Below, piece by piece: positions 54,673 through 63,652 of a stretch of 64,000 bases of DNA (position 1 is its first letter; each line of letters begins with the position of its first letter). Made by a program: the position numbers and the translations under genes. The stretch spans positions 793,501 through 857,500 of the forward strand of contig NZ_AP027270.1 of assembly GCF_036322705.1 (NCBI RefSeq), read 5' to 3'. A model generated the notes under the pieces. The model was not told where the DNA came from. It saw only the letters and a program-made list of their open reading frames with translations, and did not search any database. The DNA comes from Maricaulis maris. GTDB taxonomy: Bacteria; Pseudomonadota; Alphaproteobacteria; Caulobacterales; Maricaulaceae.

Positions 54673-55515
54673 ATGCATGACCGCGCACGGCTGTCGGCCG
54701 TCATGATATGTGGAGCCGGTCATTCCGGCTCGACCCTGCTGGGCATGGTGCTCGGTAGTCATACCGACACCTTTTACATGGGCGAGGGCGGCAAGGCCCG
54801 GTATCTCGGTGACGAGAAGAAGCCGCTTCGCAAGCGTGTGTGCAAGATCTGTGGTGAGGACTGTCCGGTCTGGGCCGGCTTCCAGTGGGATGGCAGCACG
54901 CCACTCTATGCCAAGGTCGCCGCGCATGTCGGCAAGTCGGTCATTATCGACTCGACCAAGGATGAGCGCTGGATCGAGACCCGGGCGGCGGAAGTGCGAG
55001 CGGGCGGCGGTATACCTGTCCTTCTCCTGCTGAGCCGCGACGGACGTGCCGTGGTCAATTCCCGGCTGCGCAAATATCCCGATCGCGACCCGGCAGAGCA
55101 GGTCCAGGCCTGGGTCGACAAGATGGCGACCTCGCAAGCCCTGTTCGACGCTTTCGACGGACCCAAGATGCGGATCCGGTACGAGGACCTGGCCGAGAAC
55201 ACGGAGGCGACGCTTAAGGCGCTCTGCGATCTGATCGGCCTCGACTACCAGCCGGCTATGGCCAATTTCGCCGCGGTCGAGCACCACGTCCTCGGCGGCA
55301 ATAGCGGAACCCAGTTTATCGCAGCGCGGTCGCGCTATGAGGATCCGGACGAGGCTTTTGTCAGCCTCGGTTCACGTACCCGCGATTACTACGAGAATCA
55401 TTCCGGTGAGATCGAGCTTGATCTGCGCTGGATGCAGGAAATGAAGCCCGAACATCGCGCCTTGTTCGAGCAGATGGCGGCAACGGCCAATGCGCCGTTC
55501 CGTTGGGGGGACTAG
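54673..55515 (+). CDS. Sulfotransferase
   Basis: A 280-residue sulfotransferase-family protein. The PAPS-binding P-loop is near the N-terminus (CGAGHSGSTLLGMVLG), and the 3'-phosphate-binding segment is LLLLSRDGRAVVNSRLR. A Cys-rich stretch CKICGEDCPVW (about residues 57-67) is unusual and could bind metal or form disulfides. It should transfer sulfate from PAPS to an unknown acceptor. It is the first gene of a three-gene operon, 3 bases before the next. Confidence 0.87.
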   Translation: MHDRARLSAVMICGAGHSGSTLLGMVLGSHTDTFYMGEGGKARYLGDEKKPLRKRVCKICGEDCPVWAGFQWDGSTPLYAKVAAHVGKSVIIDSTKDERWIETRAAEVRAGGGIPVLLLLSRDGRAVVNSRLRKYPDRDPAEQVQAWVDKMATSQALFDAFDGPKMRIRYEDLAENTEATLKALCDLIGLDYQPAMANFAAVEHHVLGGNSGTQFIAARSRYEDPDEAFVSLGSRTRDYYENHSGEIELDLRWMQEMKPEHRALFEQMAATANAPFRWGD

Positions 55516-55518
55516 ACA

Positions 55519-56949
55519 ATGGCGAAAGTAGACCTGGTATTCCGTCAGATCGACGAGCGCACGCGGGACGTGGCGCTCCAGCTGGCGATCGAGAATATCC
55601 AGCCCGATGCAGTGCATGTCATTGACGACGTCCGGCCGTTTACCGAATGCGTCGCCCAGATGCTGCGGATCGAGCATGACTGTGACTATGTCGTCTATGT
55701 CGACGCGGACTGCCTGATCCTCGAGAACATCCGTCCGTTTATCGACAGCTGCGATGCGCCTTACGTCGACGCCTATGTCTCCGACCGTTTCCGTGGGCGC
55801 CTGCACTGCGGCGTTCACATCACCCGGATCGACCTTGTTCGCGCCATGGCGGCGGTCGAGGTGCCGGAGGATGATCTGAAATACGTGCTGCGTCCGGAAT
55901 CCCGGTTGAGAAACCTGGCGATGAAGCCGATGGGGTCGGCCAAGCAGTTCCGCAATTTCGACATCCTGCATGATCACTTCCAGGCCAATCACCACATCTT
56001 CATGAAATACGCGCTGCGTGAATTGCGCAGCCGGACCAAGGATCAGCGCCAGCGCCTGACCCGCTCGATGAAGAAGTGGGTCACCAAGGAAGGCGAGTTC
56101 TGCGATCTCACCATTGCCCGCCACGCGGTCGAGTATGCCCGCCGGATGGTGCCGCTCACCGCGACCCCTGACGAGGTGCATGACTTTATCGTGGCGCTGC
56201 CGCGGCATGCCGACGCCGAACTGTCCCAGCTCGGCCTGGCCGGCGAGACGCCCTTCACGCGCGCTGACCTGGATCACTGGCTGGCCAGCAATGCCGACCG
56301 GATCCGCTATGGCCAGAAGGCTGACAAGCCCAAGGTGTTCGGGCTCGGTCTGTCGCGCACGGGGACCCGCAGCCTGACCTCGGGCCTGCAGATGCTTGGC
56401 TTCGACTGCAGTCACTACCCGATCGATGAAGACACCTATATCGAGATTGCCAACGCCCAGTATGACCTGACCCTGCTGCGCTATTTCGATGGTTTGACCG
56501 ACATCACCACGATCCCGATCTACCAGCAGCTCGACAAGCAGTATCCCGGCTCGAAATTCATTCTGACCGTGCGCGAGAAGGAAAGCTGGCTCGGCTCGGT
56601 CTCGCGGCATTACTATAATCGCCCGGCCTTCAAGGACGTCGAGGATCCGGACGAGGAGGTGCATCTGCGCATGCGCCAGTTCCTGCGGGCCGCGGTCTAT
56701 GGCTGTTACAATTTCTGCCGCGACCGCTTTTCCTGGGTCTATGACCAGCACGTTCGCGACGTCCAGGCTTATTTCAAGGACCGGCCGGAGGATCTCCTGG
56801 TCATCAATATCTGCGACGGTGAAGGCTTCGAGCGGCTTGCGCCGTTCCTGGACCGACCGATCCCGGCCGAAGGCTTCCCGCACAAGGGCGCCGTCCTGTC
56901 TCGCCGCCTTGCCGAAGAGGCCGAGGCCCAGAAGGCCCGGGTCGCCTGA
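55519..56949 (+). CDS. Fusion of a glycosyltransferase-like domain and a sulfotransferase domain
   Basis: A 476-residue two-domain protein. The N-terminal half contains a GT-A-like nucleotide-sugar/metal motif (YVVYVDADCLILENI, DxD at 62-64) and a GVHITRID segment. Residues about 275-476 form a P-loop sulfotransferase of the Sulfotransfer_4 type (FGLGLSRTGTRSLTSGLQMLGF; ILTVREKESWLGSVSRHY). The two parts are joined by a basic and helical linker. The architecture suggests sequential glycosylation and sulfation of one acceptor. The GT assignment rests on one motif and is less certain than the sulfotransferase part. Confidence 0.75.
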   Translation: MAKVDLVFRQIDERTRDVALQLAIENIQPDAVHVIDDVRPFTECVAQMLRIEHDCDYVVYVDADCLILENIRPFIDSCDAPYVDAYVSDRFRGRLHCGVHITRIDLVRAMAAVEVPEDDLKYVLRPESRLRNLAMKPMGSAKQFRNFDILHDHFQANHHIFMKYALRELRSRTKDQRQRLTRSMKKWVTKEGEFCDLTIARHAVEYARRMVPLTATPDEVHDFIVALPRHADAELSQLGLAGETPFTRADLDHWLASNADRIRYGQKADKPKVFGLGLSRTGTRSLTSGLQMLGFDCSHYPIDEDTYIEIANAQYDLTLLRYFDGLTDITTIPIYQQLDKQYPGSKFILTVREKESWLGSVSRHYYNRPAFKDVEDPDEEVHLRMRQFLRAAVYGCYNFCRDRFSWVYDQHVRDVQAYFKDRPEDLLVINICDGEGFERLAPFLDRPIPAEGFPHKGAVLSRRLAEEAEAQKARVA

Positions 56950-56955
56950 TCCTTC

Positions 56956-58782
56956 ATGCCCGATCCTGATACGGCCATCGCAGACGACCCGGTGCCGCCC
57001 TGGCGGGATCGGGTCTCTGCCGCGGCCCGCACGCTGGCCATCATCGCCCGGACACGGCCGGGCCTGACGGCAGCCATTGCCGCGCTCACCATCATTGCTG
57101 CACTGCTGCCGCCCGCGGCCCTGTTCATCTCCAAGCTCCTGATTGACGCTGTCGTGGCGGCAATCGATACCGGGCTTGATGCCGACCGCATGGTGGCCCT
57201 GCGCTGGGTCGTCGTGGAGGCCGCACTCCTCGCTGTCCTGCTGGTGGTCCGCCGGCTGTTGCTGTTCCAGAAGGCACGCCTGCATGCCGAGCTCGGTTTC
57301 GCGGTGGCCCGCCTGATCCTGGACAAGGCCAGCCGTTTCTCGCTGGCCCGGATCGAGCTGCCCCGGGTCCAGGAAATGTTGATCCACGCCAAGCAGTTTG
57401 CGGCGGCTCGGCCCTATGCCCTCGTGGTGCGCGGCTTTGATGTCCTGCAGGCTGCGGTGACGCTGATTTCGATCACCGCGCTGCTGGCCGCCAGCGCCCC
57501 GTGGCTGATCATCCTGATGCTGCTCGGCGGGCTCCCGGCCTTTATCGGCAATCTGCGGTTTTCCGGCGACGCCTATCGTTTCTACACCGCCCGTTCGCCG
57601 CAAATGCGCGAGCGCAACTATCTCGAAAGCCTGGTGACCAATGAGGCCGCGGCGCGTGAGCGTCTCCACTACGGTCTGGGCGATGCCCTGCTGGGCCGCT
57701 ACTCCGGCCTTTTCCGTGACATGTACCACGGGGACCAGAAGCTGCAGGGTCGTCAGGCCGTGATCGGTTCTCTGCTGGGGGTGCTCGGTTCGGCGGTCTT
57801 TCTCGGCGGCAAGCTCTGGATTGTCGCTGTGACGATTGCGGGGCGTTTCAGCCTGGGTCAGATGACGATGCTCATCGGCTTGCTCAAGCAGGGGCAGAAT
57901 GCGGTCAACGCCTTGCTGGGCGCCTTCACCGGCAGCTATGAGGACATCCTCTATGTGACACGGTTGTTCGCGCTGCTCGACCTGGAGGAGGGGCGGAACG
58001 CCGGGACGCTGATGGCCGGCCCGGCGCCGGGTGATGGGCTGCGCTTTGACGCTGTGAGCTTTACCTATCCCGGTGCGCCGGGCCCGGCGCTGGATCGGGT
58101 CAGCTTCCACCTCTCTCCGGGCACGCGCCTCGGGCTTGTGGGCATCAATGGTTCGGGCAAGACGACCCTGGTCAAGCTGGCCGCCGGTCTCTACCAGCCC
58201 GACGCGGGCCGGGTGTTGCTCGACGGGCTCAGCCTGGCGGAATGGGAACCGACCGCCCTGGCGCGCCGGATCGGTGTGATGTTTCAGCCGCATGTGAATT
58301 TCAAACTCTCGGTCCGTGACAATATCGAGGCGGGCATCGGCCTGTCGTCGCTGTCGCCGGACGCGATGGAACGCGCGCTGGCTTCCGGGCTGGCGACCGA
58401 GCTTGTGGGCTCCCTAGCCGAAGGTGTCGAAACGCGCCTGTCAAAACGGTTCGCCGAAGGGGTCGAGCTGTCCGGTGGCCAGTGGCAACGCCTCGCCATG
58501 GCGCGAGCTCACGCCAACGAGGACGCCGATATCCTGATCCTCGACGAGCCCACGGCGGCGCTCGATGCCGAGGCGGAAGCGGCGTTCATGGCCGCACCGC
58601 TGGCGCCGGGCCGGTCCCTGATCCTGATCAGTCACCGCCTGTCAAATCTGAGGACGGCCGACCAGATCATCCTGCTGGAGCACGGCCGTATCATCGAGAC
58701 CGGCAATCACGAGACCCTGATCGGTCTGGGCGGTGCCTATGCCGATCTGTTCGCCCTGCAGGCGGATCCCTACCGCACTTGA
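56956..58782 (+). CDS. ABC exporter (fused permease and ATPase)
   Basis: A 608-residue half-transporter: about six membrane helices in residues 35-330 and an ATP-binding domain from about 350. Motifs are Walker A GINGSGKTT, signature ELSGGQWQRLAMARA, Walker B DILILDEPTAALDAE and switch ISHRLS. It should act as a homodimeric exporter. There is no N-terminal C39 peptidase domain, so leader-peptide cleavage is not expected. It begins 6 bases after the fusion gene, so all three genes probably form one operon. Confidence 0.92.
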   Translation: MPDPDTAIADDPVPPWRDRVSAAARTLAIIARTRPGLTAAIAALTIIAALLPPAALFISKLLIDAVVAAIDTGLDADRMVALRWVVVEAALLAVLLVVRRLLLFQKARLHAELGFAVARLILDKASRFSLARIELPRVQEMLIHAKQFAAARPYALVVRGFDVLQAAVTLISITALLAASAPWLIILMLLGGLPAFIGNLRFSGDAYRFYTARSPQMRERNYLESLVTNEAAARERLHYGLGDALLGRYSGLFRDMYHGDQKLQGRQAVIGSLLGVLGSAVFLGGKLWIVAVTIAGRFSLGQMTMLIGLLKQGQNAVNALLGAFTGSYEDILYVTRLFALLDLEEGRNAGTLMAGPAPGDGLRFDAVSFTYPGAPGPALDRVSFHLSPGTRLGLVGINGSGKTTLVKLAAGLYQPDAGRVLLDGLSLAEWEPTALARRIGVMFQPHVNFKLSVRDNIEAGIGLSSLSPDAMERALASGLATELVGSLAEGVETRLSKRFAEGVELSGGQWQRLAMARAHANEDADILILDEPTAALDAEAEAAFMAAPLAPGRSLILISHRLSNLRTADQIILLEHGRIIETGNHETLIGLGGAYADLFALQADPYRT

Positions 58783-58811
58783 AAACGGCCCGCGTCACCG
58801 ACGCGGGCCGT
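58782..58811 (-). terminator. Terminator of the TonB-dependent receptor gene
   Basis: A 12-bp perfect stem ACGGCCCGCGTC/GACGCGGGCCGT with loop ACC lies between convergent genes. On the minus strand it is followed by TTTTC; on the plus strand by C-rich sequence, so it mainly serves the leftward receptor gene. Confidence 0.85.
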
Positions 58812-58836
58812 CCCCCTTCAGCCTCTCAGCCCGGGA

Positions 58837-61800
58837 TCAGAAGCGCTTCGACACATTGATGAAGAAACGGCGACCAACCTGGTCGTAACCCCCACCCGAG
58901 GGCACATTGCGGGTGGTCAGGCCGCCGAGGCCAACGCCCTGGGCAGCCAGGTCCTCGTCGATCTGGGGCGGATCTTCATTGGCGACATTCTGGATGCCGA
59001 CCGTCCAGCGCCAGGACTCCTGCGCCAGCGACACCGAAATGTCGTGGTATTGAGCCGACGGCACATCGAATTGGGCCGAGGTGCCGGTCCCGATGAAGTT
59101 CGGGTTCTCGGTCACATTGACCTCGCCGATATAGCGCGCCCGGTGGAAGAAGGTCAGGTCACCCCAATCCGTCGACGTGTAGAGACGGTTGGTGAAGGTG
59201 CCCCGCCAATCGGGGTTGCCCAGCGTGTTCAGCGCTTCGTTGACATTGGTCACGCCGGCAAGGCTGATCGTGGTCGTGATATCGGTCGACTGGGTCAGCG
59301 CGGTGTCGGAGGTGAAGGTGAAACCCCGGCCAAACGCATCAAAGTCGATATTGAAGCGAATGTTGTAGTCGAGACCCTCAGACGTGTTCGACGAGACGTT
59401 GAACGGCGTTGTGTCGACCTCGTTCAGATATTGCGTGTTCGGGTCCCGCACCCGGCGGGTACAGAACGGATCGTTCGGGAAGTTGGCGGAACGATAGCAA
59501 TTGCCGAGGATCTGGCCGGCTGTGGGCACCAGGATCGAGTCCGTCACTTCGATCTCGTAGTAGTTCACGCCGACTGTCAGGTCGAACCTGTCGGTGAACG
59601 GCTGCTCGAACACAAAGCCGATCGAGATGGCTTCCGAGGTTTCCGGGTCCAGTCCCGGATTTCCCGAGCGGAAGGATTCAATCCCGGACGTTCCCGTGAC
59701 CCCCAGGCTGAAAGGGTCAACGCCTTCGGCCTGACAGTTGTTGAGAACGATCTGGGCGCGACCATCGAGATCGCCCACGCCATCGCCATTGGAGTCCGGA
59801 CCCGGCGCGTAGATCGGGAGACCGGTGAGCGGGTCGGTGCCGACGGCGGTTGCCGGAACACCGCACGGATCATTGCCGAAGCCGATGAAGCTCGACTGGC
59901 CGCCCAGGAAGAGCTCCCGCAGGTTCGGTGCCCGGAAGGACGTGCCGGCTGTCCCGCGCAGGGTCAGGAAGTCGAACGGCATCCAGCGCATGCGCGCACT
60001 CCAGGTGGAGTTCTGGCCATAAAATTCGTGGTCGACCAGACGCGCGGCCGCCTCGAGGGTGATTTCACGGGCAAACGGGCGGTCCTGAATGATCGGAGCG
60101 ACCATCTCGCCGTAGACTTCGAACAACTCGACCGAGCCGGCCGATGACCGGTCCTTGAAGAAGTTCAGGCCAAGGCCGCGAGCGGCCACTTCGCCGGAGC
60201 GGCTGTCGAGCGTCTGCTCGCGCCATTCCGATCCCAGAACCACGGAGACTTCACCATCGAGGAGGTCAAAGAGGGGGCCGGTGACAAAGCCGCCGGCGAT
60301 GCGCTCATCGACGAAGGTCGTGATCTCGCGCTGGCCCCGCAGCCAGTCAATACCGGCCTGGCCCTCCGCGAAGCTGCTGTCTGCGCCATAGAGACTTTCG
60401 GACCAGAAGTTGATCGGTACGCAGCTTTCCGGTGTCCGGGACTGGAAGAAGCCGCCCGGGGTCGGCACGCCGCAGACTGGCAGGCCGGACGTCGGATCGG
60501 TCGTCGCCGATGCTGACAGGTTGAGGTTTTCCTCCAGCGTGACGGTGCGGGAGGAATATCCCATGGAGCGTGTGTAGCCGGCGAAGACTTCATAGTCCCA
60601 TCCCGGCGCGCCCATGAAACCGAGATCGCCCTGTAGGCCGTTATAGGTCCGCCACTGTTCAAGCTCGACGGTCGCCTCGTTGTTCCAAGGGGCCATCAGG
60701 AGAATGGAGCCGGGCGCGCCGAAGGGGTTGAACGGGTTGTCGGCATTGAAGTCGACCGTGAACTGGGCCGGACCGCCGTTGAAATAGGTCTGGCGGTTGG
60801 AGAAAGAGGTCTCTGTGAAGAACTGCGTGCCCGGAATCGTGTCGCTGAGATCGTAGTCGGCATAGAGGAAGAAGACCGAGCGTTCGAACTCGGGCGACTC
60901 GTAGGCGTTGACGACACGGGAGTTGTTGAGAGCCTGGTCCGAGAACCCGCCGGCCAGCGGGCCGCGACCATTGACGAAGCCGGCAACACCCAGGTCCGAG
61001 TCAGCGGCCGTGGTGCCCGGAGCCCCGTAGAACAGGGTGAAGCTCGGCAGCAGGATGCCGAGGCTGGACTGGAAGGCGTGGCCGGTACCACAAGTCTCGG
61101 TGGTGGTTCCGTCGCCATTGTCGATGATGTCAAAGGAGCAGTACTGGCCGCCATCGCGCGCCATCCAGTCGCGCTGGGTTCCGGTCAGTTCCTCACTGCG
61201 GACCAACTCGGCAGCGAACACGAAGTTGACCCGTCCCTCATTGCCACCGACCAGGAAATTGGCGCTCGACTGGGAGCCACCGCTGGTCTCGGGAACCGAG
61301 GCGAAAGCCTCAACCTGGAGGCCGTCGAAATCCTTGCGCAGGATGATGTTGGTGACACCGGCCACCGCGTCGGACCCGTAAACCGATGAGGCACCGTCGA
61401 GCAGGATGTCGACGCGCTGGATCATCGAGGACGGGATCAGCGAGACGTCGGGGAAGGACGGAGCCCCTTCCACCCCGGCTGGCGCGAAGCGTCGACCATT
61501 GATGAGCACCAGGGTCCGGTCGGCGGCAAGGCCGCGCAGCGAAACGGCCTGGCCACCCGGACCGGCATTGGAGACGAATTGCGAATTCGTCTGAAGGTCC
61601 AGCTGGGCGCCCTGCACGACCGTGGTGGAGCGCAGGATTTCGCCGACATCGATGAGACCGGCTTCCTGGATGGTGTCCTCGTCAATGACCTGCAGGGGCG
61701 AGGTCGACGTGAAGCTGTTGCGCCGCACGCGTGAGCCGGTCACGACAATCCGGTCCTCGTCCTCGGCGGCCTCGTCTTCGGCGTCGGGCACACTGACGGG

Positions 61801-61899
61801 CTGTTGCGCATGGGCTGGTGAAACCAGCAACCCGGCCGCGGCAAGGCCCGCCAGAATGGTGGATCGCAGGATTCGCGATTTGAAGTCTTCGTCTCTCAT
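58837..61899 (-). CDS. TonB-dependent outer membrane receptor
   Basis: A 1020-residue receptor. Signal peptide (ending SPAHAQ), a TonB-box-like region (EDRIVVTGSRVRR), a plug domain (STSPLQVIDEDTIQEAGLIDVGEILR; SLRGLAADRTLVLINGRRFAP; RVDILLDGASSVYGSDAVAGVTNIILRKDF) and a large barrel ending RRFFINVSKRF with a terminal Phe. The long extracellular loops carry cysteine pairs. It imports an unknown large or scarce molecule using proton-motive force. GAGGGG lies 7 bases before the ATG. It follows a LytTR regulator on the same strand. Confidence 0.95.
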   Translation of the reverse strand: MRDEDFKSRILRSTILAGLAAAGLLVSPAHAQQPVSVPDAEDEAAEDEDRIVVTGSRVRRNSFTSTSPLQVIDEDTIQEAGLIDVGEILRSTTVVQGAQLDLQTNSQFVSNAGPGGQAVSLRGLAADRTLVLINGRRFAPAGVEGAPSFPDVSLIPSSMIQRVDILLDGASSVYGSDAVAGVTNIILRKDFDGLQVEAFASVPETSGGSQSSANFLVGGNEGRVNFVFAAELVRSEELTGTQRDWMARDGGQYCSFDIIDNGDGTTTETCGTGHAFQSSLGILLPSFTLFYGAPGTTAADSDLGVAGFVNGRGPLAGGFSDQALNNSRVVNAYESPEFERSVFFLYADYDLSDTIPGTQFFTETSFSNRQTYFNGGPAQFTVDFNADNPFNPFGAPGSILLMAPWNNEATVELEQWRTYNGLQGDLGFMGAPGWDYEVFAGYTRSMGYSSRTVTLEENLNLSASATTDPTSGLPVCGVPTPGGFFQSRTPESCVPINFWSESLYGADSSFAEGQAGIDWLRGQREITTFVDERIAGGFVTGPLFDLLDGEVSVVLGSEWREQTLDSRSGEVAARGLGLNFFKDRSSAGSVELFEVYGEMVAPIIQDRPFAREITLEAAARLVDHEFYGQNSTWSARMRWMPFDFLTLRGTAGTSFRAPNLRELFLGGQSSFIGFGNDPCGVPATAVGTDPLTGLPIYAPGPDSNGDGVGDLDGRAQIVLNNCQAEGVDPFSLGVTGTSGIESFRSGNPGLDPETSEAISIGFVFEQPFTDRFDLTVGVNYYEIEVTDSILVPTAGQILGNCYRSANFPNDPFCTRRVRDPNTQYLNEVDTTPFNVSSNTSEGLDYNIRFNIDFDAFGRGFTFTSDTALTQSTDITTTISLAGVTNVNEALNTLGNPDWRGTFTNRLYTSTDWGDLTFFHRARYIGEVNVTENPNFIGTGTSAQFDVPSAQYHDISVSLAQESWRWTVGIQNVANEDPPQIDEDLAAQGVGLGGLTTRNVPSGGGYDQVGRRFFINVSKRF

Positions 61900-62304
61900 T
61901 TTATCCCCTCAGGAGTGATCACCGCCGCAGTCGGGCGGGATTTTTCATTCGGTCCGATGCCGCTTGGTCAGTTGACCGCGCCGCAGCCGGACAACGCCGC
62001 TGGATGGGCGTCTGGGACGAATAGAGCTCGATGGGACGAACACAGTGACAGGCGAAAGTCGCCAGTCGCGGCAGGGCGTTGCCAACGGCTTGACGCGCGA
62101 CCAATGACGGGAAATCCGCGACAGACAGTGCCGGAGGACTGCGAATGACATCGCGCTGGGGGTCTCGGTTTAAACACGCGCGCCGGAACCCGGCCCGGAT
62201 GTCGCACCATGACGAGATCGTCAGCCTTCGGACATCGGCGTGAAGGACCGGCGCAGCCGGCGTGTCTGTGTGTTGGTCGGCTCCCGGCCTGCGATCGGTG
62301 GGCG
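61900..62304. other. Intergenic region between LytTR regulator and receptor gene
   Basis: About 405 bases with no supported gene. It presumably contains the receptor promoter on the minus strand and the end of the regulator transcript. A GTTTAAAC palindrome (62168-62175) is the only distinct short feature I see. No clear LytTR-type direct repeats could be assigned by eye. Confidence 0.45.
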
Positions 62305-63153
62305 TTAGGAGGCTTCGGTGGGGTGCCCGTTGGCGACCGATGCCAGGTGTGCCTGCAGGCTTTCGCTGCCGCGCGCGCTGACCGGGAAGCTGTGCCCGGA
62401 CCGCAGGGTCACCCGGACGATCCGGCCCCGGTCCCGGGCATGGCTGGCGATATCCGACGCCCGGACGATGTGAGAGCGATGGATGTGGATGAAGTCGAGG
62501 CCCGTCAACTGGGTGATGAATTCCGTCAGGGTGGCGCGGTGCAGCCATTCGCGATCGCCGGCGAGAACGCTGACGTAATTGCCCTGTGCGCTGACCGCGG
62601 TGATGTCCGCCAGGGCGACGATGTCCTCCCGGTTGCCGCTGCGCAGCACAAGACTTCCCGTGGAGGGTGCGCTCATTGGGCTTTGTCGGCGCAGCGTGCG
62701 CGCGAGGATGTCGCTGATCAGGGCGACGAAGGCGATCATTACCGGATCCCAGAACCAGTTGATCAGCGGGATCTGGTCGAGGACCCGCTCGGCGCTGGCT
62801 TGCAGGTAGGGCGCGTAGACGAAGACGATGTGGAGGTAGATGGCGAAGATCGCGACGAGGGCCAACAGCGCGAGTTCGGCCAATGCGATCCCGTTTGGTG
62901 TGCCGACCCGGACTTGCCGGATCCGGGTGACGGCAATCGCCGGGAAAATGATCAGCCAGGGCAGCATGATCACAGCCTGCGCCCGAAGCACCTCGACCAC
63001 TGTGTGATCGATGTCGAGGCGGGCGAGGTCAAGGGAATGGATGAGGGTGAAAATGGCCAGAAGGCCGGCCCAGGACAGGCCCGAGGCCAGCAGGACGGGC
63101 CACCACAAGGCTTGCGTGACCCGGTCACCGGTCTGCCACCACGAATGAATCAT
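62305..63153 (-). CDS. Membrane-bound LytTR-family transcriptional regulator
   Basis: A 282-residue protein: four membrane helices (about residues 15-165), then a LytTR DNA-binding domain (about 175-275; VLADITAVSAQGNYVSVL ... LDFIHIHRSHIVR ... RIVRVTLRSGHSFPVSA). This architecture is a one-component sensor that binds DNA from the membrane. It is transcribed toward the TonB-dependent receptor and is a plausible regulator of it or of the neighbouring sulfotransferase operon. The ligand is unknown. Confidence 0.9.
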   Translation of the reverse strand: MIHSWWQTGDRVTQALWWPVLLASGLSWAGLLAIFTLIHSLDLARLDIDHTVVEVLRAQAVIMLPWLIIFPAIAVTRIRQVRVGTPNGIALAELALLALVAIFAIYLHIVFVYAPYLQASAERVLDQIPLINWFWDPVMIAFVALISDILARTLRRQSPMSAPSTGSLVLRSGNREDIVALADITAVSAQGNYVSVLAGDREWLHRATLTEFITQLTGLDFIHIHRSHIVRASDIASHARDRGRIVRVTLRSGHSFPVSARGSESLQAHLASVANGHPTEAS

Positions 63154-63652
63154 CCCGCCCTCCCTGACCTATCGGATACACGGGCCCGAATGGGGAGAGC
63201 TTGTCTGACAGGTTACCGTCTGGACATCTCTCGAGGCGCGTTCGGTCACAAAAAGATGCGTGCGACGCGCCATGGGTGCGCCGCACGCAAAAGGCAGGGA
63301 TAAGGGCTCGTGACTGCCCAAGCGTATCCGGGATCGAAAAAAAACAGTCCGAAACGCGCAGGCAGGGAAACACCCTGGCAGCGCCGGGGCGAGGTGCATG
63401 CGACGGGCCGCGGCACGGGGCGACGAAGTATCCGCAAACTGCCCAACAGCCGGGAAACAACGACGAATGGCACCGCGCATTCGTCCTTGAATGTCCCTCA
63501 TCCGGCCCACCGCCGCGGTTGATCAACACAAAATCGCACCGTTCGCCCCTCCAAACGGCCGCTTTGTCATTTTGTCGTGCTGGCCGTCTTCTTCGCCAAG
63601 CCGACCTGGCGTCTAATGGGTAACCAATTGAATTTGTAGCGGAGAAAATGCC
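63154..63652. other. Intergenic region before the final receiver gene
   Basis: About 500 bases without a convincing gene. Open frames here have no ribosome-binding site and no recognisable domain. Divergent promoters for the LytTR gene and the rightward gene are expected but I cannot place them. Confidence 0.45.

Noticed and set aside
54533..54680. 48-codon open frame just before the sulfotransferase, a possible precursor peptide
   Set aside because: It overlaps the next start by 8 bases, but I see no Shine-Dalgarno, no leader/core pattern and no conserved motif. The exporter also lacks a peptidase domain.
55372..58293. 973-codon open frame on the minus strand across three genes
   Set aside because: It is antisense to three genes with clear motifs. 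Its translation is rich in His, Gln, Arg and Gly without any domain, as expected for the antisense frame of high-GC coding DNA.
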